Shown here in pieces: positions 46,150 through 54,208 of a DNA stretch of 64,000 nt; within the stretch, counting starts at the first letter, position 1, and every line of letters starts with the position of its first letter. The notes under the pieces were generated by a model. That model was not told the origin of the DNA, did no database searches, and worked only from the letters and a program-made list of their open reading frames with translations. The position numbers and the translations under genes were made by a program. The stretch is from CAZJYI01 sp964550025 (lineage in GTDB: Bacteria; Verrucomicrobiota; Kiritimatiellia; UBA8416; CAYOBW01): assembly GCA_964550025.1 (NCBI GenBank), contig CAZJYI010000008.1, forward strand, positions 62,001 to 126,000. Direction: 5' to 3'.

Positions 46150-46592
46150 CAGACGAGACTACACTGTTCACCATCGGTTTCACCCGCAAAAGCGCCGAGG
46201 AGTTCTTCACGCGACTACGCGGCGCCGGGGTCAGGAGGGTCATCGATATCCGCCTCAACAATGTTTCGCAGTTGGCCGGGTTCGCGAAGCGCGACGACCT
46301 GCGCTATTTTCTGAAGACCATCGCGAACGTCGATTATGCTCACCGCCCCGAGCTTGCGCCCACGCGGGATATCCTGGACGCATACCGCCAGCACAAGGGC
46401 GGATGGGAACGTTTCGAGCGCGACTTCAAAGCCCTGGTGCGCGAACGCGCGATCGAGACGGTGGTTTCACGCGACGAATTGGATGGCGCTTGCCTGCTGT
46501 GTTCGGAGCCCGGTCCGGAGCACTGCCATCGACGGCTGGTCGCGGAGTACTTGCGCGACGCGCTTGGGAACATCGTCATCGCCCATCTGTGA
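46146..46592 (+). CDS. DUF488 family protein B
   Basis: 148 residues starting at the ATGA overlap. Reads TTLFTIGFTRKSAEEFFTRL, VRRVIDIRLNNVSQLAGFAK, LRYFLKTIANVDYAHRPELA, then DGACLLCSEPGPEHCHRRLV, so it keeps the TIGxT, D(I/V)R and CSExxxxHCHR motifs but belongs to a different DUF488 subgroup from its neighbour and lacks the C-terminal extension. The RecQ fusion gene starts nine nt downstream. Two unlike DUF488 proteins side by side suggest a heteromeric enzyme or a sensor/effector pair; this is inference. Confidence 0.88.
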   Translation: MTDETTLFTIGFTRKSAEEFFTRLRGAGVRRVIDIRLNNVSQLAGFAKRDDLRYFLKTIANVDYAHRPELAPTRDILDAYRQHKGGWERFERDFKALVRERAIETVVSRDELDGACLLCSEPGPEHCHRRLVAEYLRDALGNIVIAHL

Positions 46593-46601
46593 GTTGCCCC
46601 T

Positions 46602-49235
46602 ATGCCCATCCGTACGCTCATCTGCCTCGCCAACTCGCGCAAACATGGAGAGCGCTGCATTGCGGGCATCGACCCGGATAGTGGAGAGTGGGTGCGGCCC
46701 GTTTCCAGCCTGGACGACGGTCGCATCGACAAGACAATGCGTCTCGTCGAGGGAAGGGAACCGCGCCTCCTCGATGTCCTGCGCATCCCGCTCGCGGAGA
46801 GTGGACCCGACTTCGGGTTCGAAAGTGAAAACCGCAGCGTCATGCCGGGCGCATGGTCCGTCGCCGGCCGCCTCGCACCCGATGAGCTTCGGCCGCTTTG
46901 CTCGCGCCTGCCCCACGTGCTTCACGACGACGAGAACTACGTGACGGTGCAATACCTGTGCGCACTGCCGGTGCAGGAACGCAGGACGCTGGAGTTGGTC
47001 GAAACAACGGATTTCGAAGTGTTCAGCACGGGGCTCAGCGCAACGGGCGGTCAGAAATGGCACGCACGTTTTTCGTCACCCGGCAGCCGGCCGGTCACGG
47101 GCATTCTCACCGATCCCGTCTTTGTCGCGCGGCTCGAAGACGGGTACAAACCCGGTCGGCATTGCCTGGTGACGGTAAGCCTGAGTATGCCGTGGAAACC
47201 CGTGGATTGGGACGCTGACGAGGACCCGTGCTGGAAGCTGGTTGCCGGTGTTGTCGAGCTGGAACCCGCCGCGGTAGACACGGGCCGGCAACGCACTTCG
47301 GGGGCCGGTGACGCCATGGAGGAAGAAACGGTCTTCGTTCGCGACTATCCCAACGATGAGATCATGGGGGCGCTGGAGCGGATCTTCGGCTTCCGTTCGT
47401 TTCTCCCGAACCAATATGACGTCGTTCACGCCATTCTATCGAAGCACGACGCCTTCGTAGTCATGCCCACCGGGGGCGGCAAGTCGCTCTGCTACCAGTT
47501 GCCGGCGGCCCTGATGCCGGGTACGTGCGTGGTTGTCAGCCCGCTGATCGCGCTCATGAAGGACCAGGTCGACGCGGCCGTCGGCAACGGGCTGCGGGCG
47601 GCTTTCATCAACAGTTCTCAGACCGACAGGCAGCGTGTCGAAGTGCTGAAGGCGCTTTACCAGGGCAAGCTGGACTTGCTCTACGTGGCGCCCGAACGGC
47701 TGGCGCTGGAAGTGTTCTTCCGCAATCTCAAGCGGGCGCCGCTGTCGTTTGTTGCCATTGACGAAGCCCATTGCGTCTCAGAGTGGGGACACGATTTCCG
47801 CCCGGACTACCTCTTCCTGGCCGAAGTAGCAAAGCAGTTTCCCGAGCTGCCCGTCGCGGCCTTTACCGCCACGGCGACACAGCGCGTGCAGGAAGACATT
47901 ATCGCCAGGCTCGGCCTGCGGTCGCCCCACCTCCTGCGCGCATCATTCAACCGCCCCAAGCTGTTCTACCAGGTGACACCCAAGGAAGCCCCCGACCGGC
48001 AGATCCTCGATTTTGTCCGTGGACGCCGGGGCGAGGCGGGCATCGTGTACCGCACGACCCGCAAGAGCGTGGAGCACACCGCGTCCGTGCTGGCGCAGGC
48101 CGGCATCAGCGCCCTTCCGTACCACGCCGGCCTCGGAAGCGAAACGCGAATTGCCAACCAGGAAGCGTTCAACCGCGACGAAATCGACATCATCGTCGCC
48201 ACCATCGCTTTCGGCATGGGCATCGACAAGCCCAACGTGCGTTTCGTTCTGCACGGCGACTTGCCGAAGAACATCGAGAGCTACTACCAGGAAACCGGTC
48301 GTGCCGGTCGAGACGGCGACCCGGCGCACTGCCTGCTCCTCTTCGGCCGCGGTGACATTCCCAAAATCCGCTATTTTATCGACCAGGTCACCGACGATCG
48401 CGAGCGGGAGCGTCTGCGGACCAGTCTCAACGATATGGTGAAGTACGCTACGCTCAACGTCTGCCGTCGCAAACACCTTTTGAACTACTTCGGGGAAGCA
48501 TACCCGGCACCGGGCGACGAAAGACCGGATGCATCGCTGGCCGGCTGTGGCGCCTGCGACGTTTGCACGGACAACGTGGAACGGGTTGACGCCACGCGGG
48601 ACGCGCAGATCGTGCTTTCGGCGATTGCCCGGACGGGCCACCGCTTCGGCATCACCCACATCGTCGACGTCGTGACGGGTGCCGACACGGAGCGCGTCCG
48701 GTCCCGCGGCCACCACCTGGTCAAAACCTACGGCGTCGGCGCCGATCAGAGCAAGCGCCATTGGCGGCGCATCATCGACGACCTCATTGCCCAGGAATGC
48801 GTTGTGCTCACCGACGGCCGCTACCCCGTACTGCAATGGGGCATCCACGCGCGAGAGGTCATCGACGGTGCGCGAAAGGTCGAGGTGCTGCGTCAGAAGG
48901 AAACGCCGCGCCGTCGCCGGCGCGCGGCGGTTGACGATACCGGTGAATACGATCACGGCCTGTTCGAGGAGCTGCGCGTCCTGCGGCGTCGCCTGGCAAA
49001 CGAGCGGAACGTCCCGCCCTATGTCGTCTTCGGCGACCGTACGCTGCGCGAGATGGCGGCCGTCTTCCCGCGCAACGACGACGAGCTTCTCGCCGTTACG
49101 GGCGTTGGCTATACGAAGCTGGAGCAATACGGTGCCGCGTTCCTCGACGCCGTCGAGGAGTATCTCGCGCGACACCCGGAGGCGCGCCGCACCCGCGGCC
49201 GGGTGCAGCGGCAGGAAGAGAATCTGCCGTGGTGA
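46602..49235 (+). CDS. RecQ-family helicase with N-terminal ~240-residue (probable dual-OB) domain
   Basis: 877 residues. Residues ~1-240 (MPIRTLICLANSRKHGERCI, then GIDPDSGEWVRPVSS, EPRLLDVLRIPLAE, YKPGRHCLVTVSLSMPWKPV) resemble the dual-OB domain of some nucleic-acid proteins; this assignment is from memory of the family. Residues ~265-620 are a RecQ ATPase: Walker A PTGGGKS with Lys294, DEAH at 387-390, AFTATAT, and YYQETGRAGRDGDP. The RecQ zinc-binding Cys set follows (NVCRRKHLL, then CGACDVC), then a winged-helix region and a C-terminal HRDC domain (PPYVVFGDRTLREMAAVFPR). It is a 3'-5' DNA unwinding enzyme by family. It lies nine nt after DUF488 B without an obvious ribosome site, pointing to coupling. 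The N-terminal fusion is unusual for RecQ. Confidence 0.87.
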   Translation: MPIRTLICLANSRKHGERCIAGIDPDSGEWVRPVSSLDDGRIDKTMRLVEGREPRLLDVLRIPLAESGPDFGFESENRSVMPGAWSVAGRLAPDELRPLCSRLPHVLHDDENYVTVQYLCALPVQERRTLELVETTDFEVFSTGLSATGGQKWHARFSSPGSRPVTGILTDPVFVARLEDGYKPGRHCLVTVSLSMPWKPVDWDADEDPCWKLVAGVVELEPAAVDTGRQRTSGAGDAMEEETVFVRDYPNDEIMGALERIFGFRSFLPNQYDVVHAILSKHDAFVVMPTGGGKSLCYQLPAALMPGTCVVVSPLIALMKDQVDAAVGNGLRAAFINSSQTDRQRVEVLKALYQGKLDLLYVAPERLALEVFFRNLKRAPLSFVAIDEAHCVSEWGHDFRPDYLFLAEVAKQFPELPVAAFTATATQRVQEDIIARLGLRSPHLLRASFNRPKLFYQVTPKEAPDRQILDFVRGRRGEAGIVYRTTRKSVEHTASVLAQAGISALPYHAGLGSETRIANQEAFNRDEIDIIVATIAFGMGIDKPNVRFVLHGDLPKNIESYYQETGRAGRDGDPAHCLLLFGRGDIPKIRYFIDQVTDDRERERLRTSLNDMVKYATLNVCRRKHLLNYFGEAYPAPGDERPDASLAGCGACDVCTDNVERVDATRDAQIVLSAIARTGHRFGITHIVDVVTGADTERVRSRGHHLVKTYGVGADQSKRHWRRIIDDLIAQECVVLTDGRYPVLQWGIHAREVIDGARKVEVLRQKETPRRRRRAAVDDTGEYDHGLFEELRVLRRRLANERNVPPYVVFGDRTLREMAAVFPRNDDELLAVTGVGYTKLEQYGAAFLDAVEEYLARHPEARRTRGRVQRQEENLPW

Positions 49236-49311
49236 CACGCGGTGCGGCGGACAGGTGCTCGATCGAGCCGTCGACAAGACGCCTGAGCCGTAGCGATTCA
49301 ACAGGAATGGC

Positions 49312-49456
49312 CACAGAAGTCACAGAATGCACAGAAGGGAAAGGACTTCTCTGCGTTGTTCCAACTCGATTCCGCTCGCTATCCGGTGAGGGGTATTGAC
49401 GTTGAGAGCGCAGCCGGTTTCTGCCGCGCTCTTTTGTGCGTTTTGTGCCTTCTGTG
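49312..49456. repeat. Inverted 9-nt repeat arrays
   Basis: Three CACAGAAGT-type 9-mers (49312-49338) are mirrored by three inverted units (49430-49456) in the 286-bp gap 49236-49521 between convergent genes. The arms can pair, suggesting a terminator-like or structural role. Nothing else is seen in this gap. Confidence 0.55.
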
Positions 49457-49521
49457 GCCGGTTTCCGGCGGGCCGCTGAATCGTTCCGGCTAAGCCGCCT
49501 AGCAGCTCCGTGAATGTCCGT

Positions 49522-52164
49522 TCAGGGGCTTGCGCCCACCCCGTGGAACTCCCACACGTTCCCGTTGTCATCGGAGACCAAAACGTCGAGCACGCCGTCG
49601 CCGTTCACGTCCGCCGTGGTCAGGCCCGTGGCCTGGTCGACCTTCACACCGAGCATATGCCGCCAGCTCGGGGGTGATGAGTACGGATTGTCCGGATTGC
49701 CGGTCGAGAAATAGGCGTCTACACGGCCGTCGGGCAGCAGCACCAGCAAGTCCAAGGCGTTGTCGCCGCTCGCGTCGCCGAAAGCCGGAACTGCGCCGGC
49801 AGGCACCGCGAACAAAACTGTCCGCAGTGCGCCTGTCAGGGCGTCTTCCTCAAAACTCCCCGGCGACTCGACCAGCCAGATCCCACCCGTGCCGCCTCCT
49901 ACGGCCAGGTCCGCGAAGCCGTCGCCGCTCCAGTCGCCGAGTGCTGGCGCGGGCACGGCCACGTTGCGCCAGGCAGACGCAAGAGCAGCGAAGTTGGTGG
50001 TCCGTTCGACGAAGTTGGGAACAACCGGCGACCCGGCATTCTCGAAGGCGTGCAGCGTGCCGTTGGTTGCACCCACGAACAGATCCAGATCGCAGTCGCC
50101 GTCCCAGTCGCCCAAGGCCGGGGCCGTGCACCCTGCCGAGGCAAACGTGCCGGTCGAGCTGGCGCCCAAGGCAAAGAAGAGCTCGTGGACACCGTCCACG
50201 AGTGCGCCCTGGACTCGACGGAAGTGTCGGAAATCGACCGCTGCATCGACGGACGCGCCAACCACAAAGCCGCCGTCCGCGACACGATCGGGGAGACCCG
50301 GATTGCTGTGCCTGACATACTCCAGGGCGAGCCCGAGCCCGTCCGAATCGCCGTCATGAAGTGCATCGTATTCGACAGAGCCGACATGGTGCAGCTCAAA
50401 CCAGTCAGGGACGGCGTCCCCGTCCGAATCCGCGGACAAACGTTCATACTGCGCCTCGAAGAGCGCATTGCTCACCAGCGTGTGTGAGAAGCTGCACATC
50501 GCGCGCCCAAGAAGGTCCGTTACCACCGTACCGTTCACGAGCCATCTGGCAAACCGGTAACCGCCGCTAGCTCCCCATAAGTCAGGAAGAACCAGCACGG
50601 CGCCGCGGTTTGTCACGCCCCTCATCTCGACGAAACCCTTGGGCGAGCTGACCACCGTGTATGAACACAGGCTTTCGCTCGTGGTAGCGAGGACGTCCGC
50701 CGACGCGCCACCGACAAACCCACCGTCTCCGACCCGATCGTGCAGGCCGGGATGGTAGTCGCGCACGAGTTCCTCGATCAAGGTGAACCCGTCACCGTCC
50801 CCGTCAGAGCTGCCGGCGTTGCCGAGATCCCCCAGAAAGTGCAGCTCGAACCAGTCGTCCACGCCGTCCCTGTCCTGGTCTTCGCCGGGCACGACGCGCG
50901 TTTCCACGACGTCGAGGAAGCCGGTTGCCGTCATGGAAACCGATGCCAGGCCGCGACCCGCACTGTCGACATGCCGCACGCCGCCGATTTCCCAGAAGGC
51001 GAATCGCGAGTCACTACCGTTGACCGACGCCTCGAACGTCAGGGACGCGCCGCGGTTCGTTACGAAGGTGTAGGTCATCTGGCCGGGTGTCGTTCCCGCC
51101 ACGCTCACGAGCACGAGGTTCGTGTCTGCGACCACGGTCGCATCGGGGGAGGCGCCGGCCACGAAGCCGCCGTCTTTGATTCGATCGCGAAGTCCCGGGT
51201 GCCAGTCGCGCGTGCACTCCACGGCCAGACCAAAGCCATCGCCGTCAGTGTCTGCCCCCGGGCCGAAGTTCGTCGAGGTCGCGAACGCCAGCTCATACCA
51301 ATCGTGCACGCCGTCACGGTCATTGTCCTGGCCAAGCGGCAGATAATGCGCGACGGCATACACGTTACCGGTCAGGGTCAGCGACAGGCTGCGCAGGGCG
51401 CGGCCGGCCATGTCCGCTTGACGTTCGCCGTTGACGGCCCAGTACGCAAAGTGGTGGCTGCCGCGCGTCTGCTCGACTTCGCCGATCTGCACTGTTGCGC
51501 CCCGGTTCGTCACGACGTCGGAGGCAACTAGCCCCTCCGGCATGCTGGTGAGCCGCAGCAGGACGGCGTTCGTGCTGACCAGGATGAGCTCCTCCGCACT
51601 CCCCGCGACGAATCCGCCATCGGCGATTCGGTCGGCCTGCTTCGGATGTGAGTCGCGTGCGCGTTCATCCGCGTTCGCGAAGCCGTCGGCGTCCGGGTCG
51701 GCGGCCGCGCTCGCGAGGCCGGTCGGGGAGAAACGCTGCTCCCACCAGTCGGGCAGCCTGTTCGTGTTCCCGTCCGCGCCTGCATCCAGGTAGACCGCTG
51801 TGGCGCGGACCGGCCCGAGCAGAAGGAATGAGACCGGGTTGAGAGCGTTGCCGTAGGCATCCCGCTGTTGCTCGCCGTTCAGCGTCCAGTACGCCAAACG
51901 CAAGTTGCCGTCCCGATCGGGTGCCTGGATCGTTGCAGTCGTTGTTCCGCCATCTACCAGCGTCTCCTGGTGGACGACTCCCTCCGGGTCGCTGGTCTGG
52001 GAGAGAGTGAACTGCGTCGCGCGGACAGACGCGGGCAGCAGCGCAAGGAACAGAGGAAGCGCCACGGCAATGCCGGCCCGACAGAGGCGTTCCGCGCCAT
52101 CGGAGCCACGGCCGCGGCGGTGGTTGGGTTCCTGTGTTCCAAACTGTGGGTTCGACAGATCCAT
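49522..52164 (-). CDS. Secreted Ca-binding-type repeat protein with VCBS/FG-GAP-like end
   Basis: 880 residues from the ATG at 52164, nine nt after GAGGG, with an internal signal segment (AVALPLFLALLPASVRA). Four ~130-residue units follow, each with an acidic DxDxDGxxDWFELxF motif (QDNDRDGVHDWYELAFATST; DQDRDGVDDWFELHFLGDLG; DSDGDAVPDWFELHHVGSVE) and a HPGLxDRxxDGGFVxGAS phrase. These resemble thrombospondin-type-3 calcium-binding repeats joined to small beta domains. From ~residue 690 the sequence becomes VCBS/FG-GAP-like (ALGDWDGDCDLDLFVGA; ALGDWSGDGFADLAVGG; TTADVNGDGVLDVLVSDDNG), an integrin-like propeller. Probably a surface adhesin. It forms an operon with the gene 27 bp upstream. Confidence 0.83.
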   Translation of the reverse strand: MDLSNPQFGTQEPNHRRGRGSDGAERLCRAGIAVALPLFLALLPASVRATQFTLSQTSDPEGVVHQETLVDGGTTTATIQAPDRDGNLRLAYWTLNGEQQRDAYGNALNPVSFLLLGPVRATAVYLDAGADGNTNRLPDWWEQRFSPTGLASAAADPDADGFANADERARDSHPKQADRIADGGFVAGSAEELILVSTNAVLLRLTSMPEGLVASDVVTNRGATVQIGEVEQTRGSHHFAYWAVNGERQADMAGRALRSLSLTLTGNVYAVAHYLPLGQDNDRDGVHDWYELAFATSTNFGPGADTDGDGFGLAVECTRDWHPGLRDRIKDGGFVAGASPDATVVADTNLVLVSVAGTTPGQMTYTFVTNRGASLTFEASVNGSDSRFAFWEIGGVRHVDSAGRGLASVSMTATGFLDVVETRVVPGEDQDRDGVDDWFELHFLGDLGNAGSSDGDGDGFTLIEELVRDYHPGLHDRVGDGGFVGGASADVLATTSESLCSYTVVSSPKGFVEMRGVTNRGAVLVLPDLWGASGGYRFARWLVNGTVVTDLLGRAMCSFSHTLVSNALFEAQYERLSADSDGDAVPDWFELHHVGSVEYDALHDGDSDGLGLALEYVRHSNPGLPDRVADGGFVVGASVDAAVDFRHFRRVQGALVDGVHELFFALGASSTGTFASAGCTAPALGDWDGDCDLDLFVGATNGTLHAFENAGSPVVPNFVERTTNFAALASAWRNVAVPAPALGDWSGDGFADLAVGGGTGGIWLVESPGSFEEDALTGALRTVLFAVPAGAVPAFGDASGDNALDLLVLLPDGRVDAYFSTGNPDNPYSSPPSWRHMLGVKVDQATGLTTADVNGDGVLDVLVSDDNGNVWEFHGVGASP

Positions 52165-52191
52165 GTCGGTGGACCCTCTGCGGATACCGTC

Positions 52192-53850
52192 CTAGGGCGA
52201 CGGAACGACCCACCAGCCGTTTGTGGGGCTCGTGACGAAATTGAACTCGTTGACGGCGGCGTCCGCGACGGGCGGCATGCGTCGCGGTTCCCACTCGGTG
52301 ACGGAGCCGGGCGTCGATGCCTCGCGTGCGATGCGCAGTTCGTTCGTCGTGGCCTTGCGCACGCCCATCCGCTGGAACAGGAATGCGCGGCCCGCATCCA
52401 TCGTGTTCGTGCCGCGGGCCAGGAGTTGACCCGAAAAGTCGCCGCTCACCGCGCTCACACAGCCAGTGGTTAGAGAGAGCTCCGCATCGCCGGATGCCAA
52501 CAGCCAGAACCAGCACGGGAGCAGCTCGTCACCGGTCACCGGCACGCGGTTGATCTCGAACGACGGATCCGGGCCCATGGCCGGGATGGTGAGGAAGTGG
52601 AAGTCCATGAGCCCGCGATCATCCCTCGCCATCACCTTCACGTGCAGCGTTCCGTGGTCACCGAGCTTCTGGTCCATTCCGTCCGCCCCCATGTCCCACG
52701 TCAGCCGGTGGGTCTGCCCCGTGGCAATACCCGGCCCGACGTTGCTGGACGTACCATCCACGAACGACCGCATGGGCACGAAGTCGTTGAGTGTCGGGTC
52801 GTCGTTCCGACTGGCCGCAAAGGCGCCGGCATAGACAGTCAGCGTCGGCGTGTCGGGGTCTTCGGTCGTGTAGTCAACATCGAGGCGGAGCGTGCCCTCG
52901 CGCTGAGCGATGGAGGAGACGTGGGCGTAGGGGAGGGCGTTGGGCGTTGCGGTGCCGAGGGTGCGGTAGTGGGGGCCGGAGAGGGTGGATATACGGTAGT
53001 CTCCGCCCCAGTAGCCCATGACATAGAGCTCGTCCTCCCAAGCATAAGCATAGTTGACTGGTATCGATGCATCTCTTGCGACAAGTGCCCCGCTCTTGTC
53101 AAAGACGGACAGAACGTGAGTATCCGAGCCATTTCCCTCATGAAAGACGAAGATGTACTTGTCGGATGCCGCCAGTGCAAGGGGCTCTGTCCCGAGAGGC
53201 CATTTGTCAAGAACCAGCCCCATGTGTGACAGGACCGAAACCCAACCATCATGGGGAGTGTAGTATCCGACGTAGAGACGCTCTGTGTCGACACAGTGAG
53301 CCTTCACGTTGCTGTTCTGCGTGTACAGGGAGAACTCTTTCAGGTAACTACCTGTGGCTGTCAGCACGTGCAACTTAGTGTGGTTCCGCGCATAGAGCCG
53401 GCCAGCCGCCGAGCAGAGGCCAAGCGTGTTGTACTGCGCACTGTCACTCACGAAGCCTAGGAGGCTCCCCGATGTCAAAGTCCAGGCAACGCGCCCATCC
53501 GGTGAGAACGCCTTGAGCTCTGTCATAGCCTGAGAAAGTGGGTTGAACACGAAGACGTGGCTACCGTTTGCAGCGAGAGCCCACGTGCGCGACCTACCAA
53601 CGTTTGAGTTCTCGATGGAGCGAACAAACGTGCCGTCCTTTCGGTATAGGTTGATGAACGCACTCGCGTATACGTACACGTTGGACGCATCTACGGCGAT
53701 AGGTGCGCGGCGATCCAGCACGGGTTCCCCCGCCTCAGCATTTCCCCACTGAACCTCGGGTTCCAGGTACCAATGCAGCGTTTGCGCGTGGCACAGGCCC
53801 AGGCCGCAGCAAAGTGCCAGCGCGGCACAAGAAAGCGCGTGTCTACTCAT
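52192..53850 (-). CDS. Secreted propeller-like protein of unknown function
   Basis: 552 residues from the ATG at 53850, after GGAGGAATCACG; the leader SRHALSCAALALCCGLGLCH is a signal peptide. Residues ~25-330 repeat short beta motifs (VDASNVYVYASAFINLYRKD; FVFNPLSQAMTELKAFSPDG; AASDKYIFVFHEGNGSDTHV), consistent with a beta-propeller. Residues ~330-552 are a beta-rich C-terminal region with LTIPAMGPDPSFEINRVPVT and a closing FNFVTSPTNGWWVVPSP. No catalytic motif is recognised. It is the first gene of a two-gene operon with the 49522 protein, so the two may form one surface assembly. Confidence 0.8.
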   Translation of the reverse strand: MSRHALSCAALALCCGLGLCHAQTLHWYLEPEVQWGNAEAGEPVLDRRAPIAVDASNVYVYASAFINLYRKDGTFVRSIENSNVGRSRTWALAANGSHVFVFNPLSQAMTELKAFSPDGRVAWTLTSGSLLGFVSDSAQYNTLGLCSAAGRLYARNHTKLHVLTATGSYLKEFSLYTQNSNVKAHCVDTERLYVGYYTPHDGWVSVLSHMGLVLDKWPLGTEPLALAASDKYIFVFHEGNGSDTHVLSVFDKSGALVARDASIPVNYAYAWEDELYVMGYWGGDYRISTLSGPHYRTLGTATPNALPYAHVSSIAQREGTLRLDVDYTTEDPDTPTLTVYAGAFAASRNDDPTLNDFVPMRSFVDGTSSNVGPGIATGQTHRLTWDMGADGMDQKLGDHGTLHVKVMARDDRGLMDFHFLTIPAMGPDPSFEINRVPVTGDELLPCWFWLLASGDAELSLTTGCVSAVSGDFSGQLLARGTNTMDAGRAFLFQRMGVRKATTNELRIAREASTPGSVTEWEPRRMPPVADAAVNEFNFVTSPTNGWWVVPSP

Positions 53851-54208
53851 CGTGATTCCTCCTGAATTCGTTTCCCGGAGCGGGCCAACGGACGGCGTCT
53901 TTCACGCGGAGACAACGGGAGTCTGCTTCGTAGGACCGCGGGCAAGACGCTTGGCATGCCACCAGAAGACCCGGTCTTTTGACTCGACCATACGAGAAAC
54001 GCGGCCCCGGGGCAAGAGTCTGGCCGGCTTGGCAGCAGTTCTCATTCCGACCTGCCGTTGGCCGGGGACTCCCTCACGGGCGCACTACAAACACAAATGC
54101 GGTCTTCCCGTCTGCAAGAGAGTCTGCCGTGGTGAGAGTGTGTCTCAGATTGCTCTTTACACTGCGCCGGGGGTTTGATGGTGTACCCATCTGGAGGGGA
54201 CACCGACT
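53851..54208. other. Gene-free divergent intergenic region
   Basis: 358 bp between the divergent secreted-protein operon and the sigma-54 activator gene. It holds a family C GTAG-palindrome (next entry) and the two ribosome sites at its ends. I see no gene, convincing promoter or sigma-54 (-24/-12) site. Confidence 0.5.
54064..54088 (-). repeat. GTAG-palindrome, family C single copy
   Basis: Ends in CACGGGCGCACTAC, matching 31696-31719 except in the arm near the tip. Single copy with its GTAG head on the minus strand. Confidence 0.55.
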
